This document shows positions 51,460 through 61,700 of a stretch of 64,000 nucleotides of DNA, one piece after another (position 1 is the stretch's first letter; every line of letters starts with the position of its first letter). The translations under genes and the position numbers were made by a program. The stretch covers positions 3,951,001 through 4,015,000 of the forward strand of contig NC_090780.1 of the NCBI RefSeq assembly GCF_040054535.1, written 5' to 3'. Origin of the DNA: Antennarius striatus. Lineage: Eukaryota > Chordata > Actinopteri > Lophiiformes > Antennariidae. Under the pieces are notes generated by a model, which saw only the letters and a program-made list of their open reading frames with translations, had not been told where the DNA came from and ran no database searches.

Positions 51460-54400
51460 CATGTGTGTGTGTGTGTTCATGTGTGTGTGTGGGTTCTCTG
51501 CGGGTTCTCAGGTTTTCTCTCACCTCCAAAAAACATACAGTTTACCTGTACAGTACTTGAATTGGCCACACCAAATTGTCCATAGGGGGTGTGTGTCAGC
51601 GTGTGTGGTTGTTTGTCTTTCATGTTACACCTTGATGAGCTGGCGTCTAATCCGGGGTGTACCCCATCTTTTAACTGTAGCCGGCGGGGATAGGCTCCAG
51701 CAGACTTGTGAACTTCAAGATGGATGGATGGATGGATGGATGGATGAAGTTGTAAAGTAGCTGGTTTGCTTATCTTTGGATAGAGACCTACAACCGCTAC
51801 TACTTTAGCTTGTAGGCAACTTGCGGTCGTAAGTTTACCAGAGAGATTGGACAGCGGTATCCACACTGTTCATTTCAGCTCTGCAACAGACATACTTCCT
51901 AAAATACTTTTTATTTTCTATTTCATTCTGCAAGTATGTAAAATTCACTTGTGGGTGATGATCTACAGTTTCATTTGAAGTGCAGATGCAAAAAAAATCA
52001 GAGTAGTTGCTGCTCAGAGGCATTTGTTCTTTGTTAAATAGTTGGCACATTTAAAAAAAAATTGTGTGTGTGTGTGTCAAGAAATGTTGCCTGTCTTGTT
52101 TTGCTTTGGTGCTGTACTGACATGTTGTTCCCCTGCGTTTTCTGGCCTAGACAGGTATGTCAAACCCCTGACACGCACCTCTGTCTCTCAGCCCTGCAGC
52201 TGTCACTTCTGCAATGCATTTTGGGCGCAAAAAAAGAAGAAGATTTCAGCGCTAGAGGGAGGCTCACGCCTGTTTTGAACTTTCAAGGGGCCCATTAGGA
52301 ATTAGCTGCAGGTTCAATGCTTGTGCAACGTTGTGAGAAATCAAAGTGTAAGGGTATAAGAGGGCCTGGGCTCTGTAATGATGACTGAGCAGGCCTTCCC
52401 TGTCAGCCCCCTCACTGAGATGTCAGGAATGTTTTCAGTCATGGGTGAGCAGTATGTTAGCAATTCAGGATTACCTCAATGTTATGAGAAGGGAGGAGGG
52501 GAGAGAGTATGGATGGAGAAAGGCTGCAGGAGAGAGAGAGAGATGGAGGTGGGGGTGGGGATGAGGAGTGAAGAGAGATTCCTTTTTACTCACTATCTTA
52601 GCATGGAAGTGGAAAATTCCAGCGCTTATGTAGTAAAAGTAAAAGATAGGCGTGCCCAGTCGGCGAATAGGTTAAGAATGGAAGCCTGCAGCCATCTGAG
52701 TGGGTGTTGAGCAACCGACAGTCATGAGCAGCTCAAAGACGGGGGGGGGGTTTGAAACGTAACGTGTGGGGGAAATTAGTGGCAGATTGTGAGGCTGGCG
52801 TACGATTGTGTAAAGCGAGTGGCAGTGTCTGTTTGCCTGCACCTGTCATGTTCCCCCGCTGTGTGGCCCAGCCTCATGCACACCTTGTCAAATTGGAGCA
52901 GATCTCGGTTGCCATTGACGACAACCAGACCAATTACTCATAACTTGTGTATAAACAGTCCCAACTACTTTGTATTGCTTTACCGTTGCGAACAGGCGTC
53001 CCGTCATAAGCATCAACTCATACTTTTGAGTTCAGACATCATTAAAATGTGGAAAAAAACAAACATTTTGTAATAGTTGTGGATTTAACAGGAGCAGTAT
53101 TTTATTCATTCATTCATTCATTCATTCATTCATTCATTCATCCATGAATCATTTTCCTGAAGGCACGATCAGTAATCGTCTTGTCCCAGCAGCAACTTAA
53201 ATGGTCAGAAAATAAGATTTAAAAAAATGATTAATTCAACAAACGAATGAAAGATTGCTTTATTCTAAAGTCTTTTAAAGTTACACCAATCTATATGTTT
53301 TAATAAAACAATCCCATCATAATGTGCGTGAGATTTATTTTATGTCAGTTCACCGGCAAAACTCCACTTGTGAACATTAGCAGTTGGACGTGTGACTCCT
53401 AGTTTGTGTTTTATATCAGTGTATGAAACTTCTCAATATGATGTTTATGAAATCCAGTGCAGAAGTCTGAGGTGGGGTTATTGTGATGCACCCCCCCCTT
53501 CCCCCACCCTCTCTGCTCCTCCTGTGAAGAGATTGAGAGTGACAGTTGTGCGGGGGTCGAACTGGCATTGTTCTCTCCCTGCCCTCGGCTGCCGGGATGG
53601 TCAGCAGCAGGTGCTGCTGTCATTTGAGTGCGGGGTCACACAGTGGTGTTGTTTTGGGAAAAAGGGCTTCATGGCTGCCAGGTGGCAGTTGTTGGCACAG
53701 ACAGTTCTGGCTTTGTATTTCCTGCAAGAGTTACAGCTTCAGCTGCCCTTCTAACCGATGACCCCGTCGACTAAACTTAATGGCCCCCATTGCAGGCTTT
53801 AACCCACGCTTCTCCCGGAGCTGGAAGCGTATATGAGCATGTGTTTGTTTGCCAGCGCTCTGGCTGTGTTCATTGGCCCGGGCCAATCAGACTGGATAGC
53901 ACAGATGTGACAGGCTCAGAGGAATGCTAGGAATGCGGAGGCGCTGCAGCGGGCGTGTCCATCCTTGGCCCAGGGCACGGGGGGGGGGACGGGCCAGCTC
54001 AGTATCGGCAGACTCTTCAGCTCTGGTCTCTTGGCCGACAGCCGGGCTGACTGGTTGGAGAGTATGGTAAGTACTGCAAACCCACTGGAGATGGCCTGCA
54101 GTACTTTTATGGTAATTGCTCAAACCAGGGCCTTCTGGAGGCTGACTGCTAAGAAGCGAACATAAAAAACCCCCCCGCACTTCTTCTCTTGTCATTATGT
54201 GCCCTGCATATTCTTTGTTGAAGTGTCTGTAAGACGGCACAGTCCGACCAGTTTTTGTTGTTGTGAGTTAATGTCTACAAGTTCAGACAAGTGTAAGGCA
54301 TTGTTCATATTGATATAGTTCAATCTTTACTTTTGGCCCGTTTTCATGACAGAAACACAGCAAATATGTGACTTTGCAAAGAAAAGATGTGAAAACTTTT

Positions 54401-55669
54401 TTTTTTTTTTTTTCCTTTTAGACATTTGAATTCTTGATGCACCAGAAAGTTTTTTTTGTTTGTATTTTTTTGCATTGGCCCCGTCTGCATCTTGGTGAAA
54501 AGGTGGTGCTTGTTATATCTAATGTAAAGAGGATGATGGAGGCCCAAAGTAGCAGACTGTTCCCTGTACAGCCTGTTTGTGCAGAATGTCGAGGGTATGT
54601 GCGATGTCATGAAAAACAAAGTTCTGTTTTCTTAGCAATCTGTAATTAGGCTTCAGGACCGTGTGGTCTGATGATAAGCTGAATGAAAACCTGCAGATAA
54701 AAGAAGAAAATCAACTTTTAATATCTGACTTATTCTTGATGAGAAATACATTTTTATACAGTACAGGAAAGAGGTGTTATTGTGACGTCTGACCTGTGAC
54801 AAAAGTGTGTTTGCCATGGGTCTGAGGAGCTCTGGGAAAGGTCACGCTGATGTTAACAAGATACGAATTACAAGATGTTAATTCAAAATATGACAAGAGT
54901 GCCACCTTTTGCCCAATTCAGGGTATTATTTCTAATATCAGGAAACATCTTCTATCATTTCGTATGTATTTTTATTTGGTTTTAACCTTGTTTTGTGTTG
55001 TTTTTAAGACTTTTTTTTTTCTTTGCAGGTCGCAATGAATTGATAGCACGGTACATCAAGCTGAGGACGGGAAAAACTCGCACAAGAAAACAGGTAAACA
55101 AGTGAAAAGGCAGAAACATCACAACACTGCACTGCATCACAACTGCAGTTTGTCACGAGTTTGGTTTAATTTTTGTGTTACTAAACAACAAATCACATTA
55201 AAAGACCTAAAATTGGGATTGATTACTTTTTATGCCGGTTAGTCTTTTTAAAATGATAAAATATATTAATTATTTTATAAAACTGAGAAATAAAGTACAG
55301 TTGCATCAATCTGTTAGACGCAGTATTTCTTTGCTGAATGTAGACCAGTCCATATTTTTTGGATATATACTGCGGAGAAGCTTATTTTAATTATTTTTCC
55401 ATGAAAAAAAAGAAAAGAAAAGAAGGATTTCTGTTGAAAAAATGCAAAATAAAAAAGTAATAAGGTACTTACTCCACCAGGGTAAATAGTGCCTTTGTGA
55501 GGGACTATATTTTATAGCTGTATATTTAAAAAGATGATCAGCAGGTTTATGTGGTGTTTACTCAGACTAAACTGCAATGTTCATATTTATTATAATGACA
55601 AAACATATCAAAAGTATATCTCTGTGTGCAATAGAATTATATCACACTCAGACAGGTGTGTGTGCGCGT

Positions 55670-55706
<37 letters not shown>

Positions 55707-58700
55707 CCACCTCGGAACATGCATGTGCGTGTATGTGTACACAACTTGAGTTTGTGTTGTTTTTTTATGCTCAAAAACTGTTTCACACCCCTTTAGGTGT
55801 CTAGTCACATACAGGTGTTAGCACGGAAGAAAGTTCGTGAATACCAGGCGGGTATAAAGGTAGGTGCCGCTGGCCTGCCTCCCGGCAACACTGACGGGGC
55901 TTCCCTTTCCTCTTTGGTTACGGCTTCTCTCTTTCTTCCCTTGTCTTTTCTCTCCCTGTCTCCTTTTCCTCTTCCCTCCTCTTGGCTATTCTTGTGTGCA
56001 GGTTTCTAGCCACTTGCAGGTTCTCGCCCGGAGAAAATCTCGCGAGATCCAGTCAAAGCTAAAGGTATGCGCTTCACCGCGGGCTCGGCGGGGGCTGCTG
56101 AAGGCTTGGCTTTTGCACTAACCTGCAAATTTGCGCTGGTTAATAATCAAATATGGCTTTGATGCAAGGTTAGCTCACCTGCGAGGTAGGGTTTTTTGCA
56201 AGCTTGGCAAGATAAATGAGATATTCTCAAGGAGTCACCTCCGCAGTCCATGCATGTAGCGCACAAACTGCTTTTTAACTCTATCAGAGCTGCATGAACT
56301 GGTTTCACCGCTCCTCTATGACAGTATGGTAGCTGATTTTTATCCCAATTCTCTAGAGCAATACAGCATATGCTTTTATGACTTGTACAGTAATTTAATC
56401 GCCAGACTGTGACGCTCCAGTTATGCTTCTGCAGCACTTTACTCCTCTGAGACTTTTTCCTTCTTTAAAAATCTCCCTACTGTGATACTTTGAGTTCCTT
56501 TTCAAAATGTTGATGTTGTGAAATTACAGTCAAAAAAAAAAAAAAAAATCTTGACTGTTCTCATTATGGATCCTTTTCCAGTCCATTTTCTCATGCTTTC
56601 TGTGGTTGTTGCATATTTGCATATACATAACACAGTCATGGGTAATAATTTAGTCATTCTAACAAATTAACCTTTTAATGCAGACTAATCTTCAAATGAA
56701 CACCCGTCTTAACAAGTGACATAAGTGTCTTCCAGATTAATCTATAAAAGATAAATTTGCCATTGTTTCAGGAACATTATTGCCCTTACATATAAATCCA
56801 ATATCCATTGACTTTGGTGACTGTATAATATACAGCAGGAAAAATCTACTGATGCATCCAGTGATAGAAGGATTTGAGTTTTAACTGTGTTCTCCTTCTC
56901 TCTCCTGTTTATCTGGAAGTTTCTGTACAAACAAGTTTTACACAATTTTCGTAGGACCAACATTTTTAAGGGTTAGCGTATCTACAGTCATGACTCACTG
57001 TCTGTCTTTGTCTTACATTTCAAGTTAAATGTGTAATTTACTCTCAGGTAGAAGCGTAAAGGCATAAACTGAAATGCACTATGTGTGTACTTTGATAGAT
57101 AGATAGATATACTTTATTTATTCTAAACTGGGAAATTTATTACAGTGGTACCTCTACTTACGAAATTAATTGGTTCCGGAAGAAATTACGAAAGTAGAAA
57201 ATTTCGTAAGTAGAGACGCGTTTTCCATGGAAATGCCCTAATCCGTTCCAAACCCCCCAAAATTCAGACATAAATGTTTTATAAAGCATAAAAATGCATC
57301 AAAACATGTAACAAATACATGTTACGACTAGATTATTACACAATAAATGAGAGTTGTGCATAACGTAAAAAACAAAGAATAGAATAAAGAATAAAAATGA
57401 TGGTCATTTACCTTTTAACTGCTGTCCTCATTGTTTTTTGCCCTCTTTGGTTCCTGCGCTCGTATCTCAAGATGCCGAACAACAGAGTGAATTCCAGTCC
57501 TCCTTCTGAACTTCTCCAACCACCCACGCGATGCCTTAATCTCCTTAAACTTCCTTTTGTTTTAATAACGTGGTGATTGTAGATGCATTACGGCCATATT
57601 CTTTGGTGAGATCAACCAAACGCATCCCTTTTTCTTGCTTTTCTATGATCTCTTGCTTTGTTTATACGGACAAAAAAACTCTTTTCTTCGTCTTTTCTTT
57701 TCTTCTTTTCTCCGTCACTTTCTTGGAGTCCAGAGCGAATACGTACTTAAAAAGTTCATACAGTATATTTAGCAAAACTATCAGACTACCTCAGGGGTCG
57801 AGTGCCGAATGACAAGGACCCTGCACAAACGCTGATCTAGCTCCACACAGAGGTGGAGTGGCATCCCTCTTAGCCAATGGGATGCCAGGAAGATACTAGG
57901 TAATAGCCAATGGCAGAGCAGCTATGCGAATGTTGCGTTCAGGAACCTGTGGGAGCTGCGACTATCAGCCCATACTGTGTTTTATACTTCATGTAAGTCA
58001 AAATTTCTTTCGTAACTGCTGAGAAATTTTGTAAGTAGAAAATTTTGTAAGTAGAGACATTCGTAAGTAGAGGTACCACTGTAGTTTGCTGTAATAAACT
58101 AATATTGTTTTCATGCCTTTATTGTTTTATACAAACAACAATCCGCATTTTGTCTGTCTCACACAACATGAACTATTTACGATGGGACGGTTCTATTTTA
58201 CTATAATCATGATCTATTTGGAGTGTAATGTAGTTGACACATTTGGATATTTTATGCTCCCTGTTGGACAGTTTCATATTTTCGCTGTTGGATAACAGCG
58301 CTGGAAACAGTTTTCAATGCTGTGCTTCCTTTAACTTACACACTAGCATTTAAAAACTAAACTCGTGTCTGGGGTGGATCTATTGGTAAAAATAACTACA
58401 ATGAAGGGTTGTTGCAGTAAACCTCAAAACATATAACGTAACACATAATAATAATAATAATTGTAGTCGGCTTTTCAAAATTCTTGCAGTTGCTTTAAAG
58501 GTAAAAAGAAAAATAACATTTAAAAACAGGAGTAAAAGCACATTAATATCAACTTGTTACAAGTAACAAATTACATCGTGATCAGAAATTATTATTTTAC
58601 TGTTTCGTGTTTTGATTGCTGTCTAATAAAATTATTCGAAGCAAAACTTTTTTAAAAAAAAATTATATAATTTAAATAATTTCCAGCAAAAATTCTGTAC

Positions 58701-61700
58701 ACAGTAAAGTACAAAAGATGGTGATAAGCATTCTTCTAAAAGTCCAAGAAGCTTCAGATAAACATGATTTATTACACATCACGTAGAAACCATAGAAAGA
58801 TGCAAACTTATATCACACACAAATACTAATGCACCCAAAAATCTTACTTGATCATCATTCAGAACTGCCAAGTACTAATGGTGTCTCTCTTTTTTGATTC
58901 AGGCGATGAATTTGGTAAGTGAATCAGATTTATGCTTCCCTGCCCCTCTCTGTTTGGCAGCACCAGTGCACTGTCCCCTTGCTAAGGCCCTCTGCTGGCA
59001 TGGCGTCCCATCTCATATTGCTCTTCTGTAATGAAGCGATGCTCAGGAAATAGCCATGCTTTGAATACAGTATCCTGCCTAATACATCATAATCCCCCAT
59101 AGTCTCCCCCAGAACCCAAAGGCTTGCTTGCTATGTGTAAGGTGCCACGCTTTGATTTGCGTTCCTGCTTCTGAAGCGTCTTTCCTCTAATAGCAAAGTT
59201 CTAGTTTAATTAGCTTTAAGGCATAATATGCAGTAAATGTCAGTTAAACAGAAAACCAGCTGAATGGATGCAAACACTAATGGCAAAGTAAGTTGCATGA
59301 TGAATGAAGAGAGGAAATAGGGCCATATGAATAATAAACAGCAACACACGTTCTGACACCGCCGTACAATCCTGCAGGAAGGGATCACATTGCACGATTT
59401 TGAAATGTGGTTAAGGCTCCATGTGGATGTTGTGTTCGTGTTGTTAATCCCTGGGTTAGCAACTCACAGTGAGGACTATATGAAAACCTTGTGCTGTTAC
59501 AAACCCCTGCCCAAAGGTCAAATATGTTCCAAAAGCATTAAAATAATAAGAAAGCTGGATGGCAGGGTCTCAGCAAGGCTAGACTATTCCAATGGGTCAC
59601 AAATCATGATTTAATTCATTGTGAGTCTGTGCAGTGATATCTTTTCTTTTCTTTTTTTTGTCTTTGCATATTATGCCTTTAAGTGTGTTCTTTTCAAACA
59701 CAATAATAGAACCGAAGGATGCCTTTTTAAAGTTTGTTCGGTACAAAGGAAAGCTTTGAAATGTTCGTAGCTTAGATCTCTCCATATGAATCTGTGTTTA
59801 CCTCTTTCTGCCTGTTTCAATGACGCAACATTGATATGATCTTCATAGGAAACTTGTGCAACTTATGTGAAAATCTGCATCCTCCAAACAATGCAATCTC
59901 TTTATTCTATTTTTCCTGTGGTGATTGCGATAAAACACTCACATTGTGTCGTCAAGCTTAAATACCACCGTGGAGCAGCACTGTGTCATCTTCTCTGTAT
60001 TTCCTTTCGCTTAAGACTGTCTGTCAAACTGCTTTTCCAAAAAACATGTTGGCTCTATTATGTTTTGAGAATAATAATTCGATTTTTAAAATGTTCTTGT
60101 CCAGCTAATGTAATTTTACGATGCTCTTTAAAATGATTACATCTAGTTTTAGATTGTTATCATCTGCTCCTGTGCAACAATTTAATGCAAAATGAGGTTG
60201 TGTCGCCACCTTGTGGTTGATAATTATCATTGCTGACTTCATTCACAGGATCAGGCATCTAAAGACAAAGCTTTACAGAACATGGCAGCGCTGTCCTCTG
60301 CACAGATCGTCTCCCCTAGTATGATCAAGAATCATCTTCCACCACTGCCTCCTGCCCCCTACCAACCAACCAGAGTGAGCTTTGTTTGCTCTACAGTTAC
60401 AACACATTTACATTTTTTTATTTCATTTTATATTACAACCACAAAAAATACTTTTCAGCTGATGGAAATGTGTTAATACTGTATTGCAAATTAATCATGT
60501 TTTCTAAATCTCCAGTTCTGGCCTCCTATCCCAGGGCAGCCAGGACCTTCTCAGGAGTAAGTTAACAGCTTTACCGACCCCACAGGATGGGGTTTCTTTA
60601 GTGAGATTGGTGCTAGAATTGATTCATAAATGAGTGACGCAAGGGGGTTAGGTGTTAAGCCAGGTGGGTATTGTAGGGCATGTTTAACAGATCACATTTT
60701 TGCACACCAGGCTGGTCGTAGACGTCAACCCGGGAAGGGCTCCTGGGTTCGGTCGCACCAGCCATGCGTAAGTTCGCCCTAGCCGAAGTCCAACTGTGAA
60801 CACAAAGCAGCACTAACTCTTCCTCTGCACTGTATTGTACTGTATGTCTCCTGCACTGATGTAATCCACCACCAGGCAAATGAACTGCTTCAAATTCAAT
60901 TTTGGAAGAAAAACCTTGTGTACACAGAAGTACTACAAAAGAAAAAAAAACCTGAACCTGTCAGTATTTGTGTATTTGACAATAAAAGTAATTGTTGAAT
61001 AATTAAGAAGCAATGAAGCAGGTGGACTTACGCCTAGCTGGTGCAACAAAACATTAACACACCGACTAACACATTTTTCACACAGTATTCACTAGAAACA
61101 GAAATATAGTGAACTCCATGTGCCTCAGACATGGGTTTCACAGAGGTCACTGCCTCACTGCACTTTTCATTTTCTTTCAGCATCAAACCTTTTGCACAGC
61201 CACCGTACCCGAGCTTATCAGGTCCTGTTCCGCAGTCCATAACGAGTAAGTGTGACGGAGCAAATGAATGAGGAGTTTAATAAGAACACAACCAGTGATG
61301 GCTGCTGTATTAATGTGTTCAGGTTACGAGCCCCTGGCCCCTCCTCCTGCACCAACAGCTACTGCCGTGCCAGTGTGGCAGGACCGGACCATCGCCTCAT
61401 CTAAGCTGCGGCTGTTGGAGTACTCAGCCTTCATGGAAGTCCAGAGAGACCCAGACAATGTGAGCGAATATTAATGATACGGATCCCCACGTTCAGATAT
61501 GGATAGATTGCTAAAACAAGAGGAGGGCACGGTCTGTATGTATGGCAGTAACTATTCTGTAAAATAAAATGTTGTTTCTTGCTGTAAAACCGGGGCAACC
61601 ATTTAAATTTGGTTAAGAGTAGTATTTTTTTTAAGAGAACAGGTTTTGTGTAGCTGTGTTTAGACAGAACTCTGTACAGACCTGACATCTCTGAACTGAA

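Larger units (their letters stand above)
45603..55028. other. tead3: tead3 intron, 9.4 kb
   Basis: It contains a Tigger-like MITE (47268-47614), a dispersed repeat with AAGGTCA half-sites (48370-48690) and a SINE with an expanded (GT)n (51283-51760). Complex, GC-richer, possibly regulatory sequence covers 52370-54070, including a single TEAD-type site AGGAATGT at 52425-52432. No coding exon of another gene was seen. Confidence 0.5.
56065..58902. other. tead3: tead3 intron with transposon insertions
   Basis: It holds a LINE/SINE-type tail (57093-57140) and a Tigger-like element directly next to it. The rest is AT-rich with no exon seen. Confidence 0.5.

Noticed and set aside
51277..51760. Several overlapping frames rich in Cys-Val or His-Thr
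   Set aside because: Translations of the (GT)n tract and SINE in several frames.
52378..52710. 110-codon + strand frame
   Set aside because: No known domain and no splice context; lies in the tead3 intron.
53392..53754. 120-codon + strand frame
   Set aside because: GC-rich intronic sequence; no similarity recognised, and overlapping frames on both strands are equally open.
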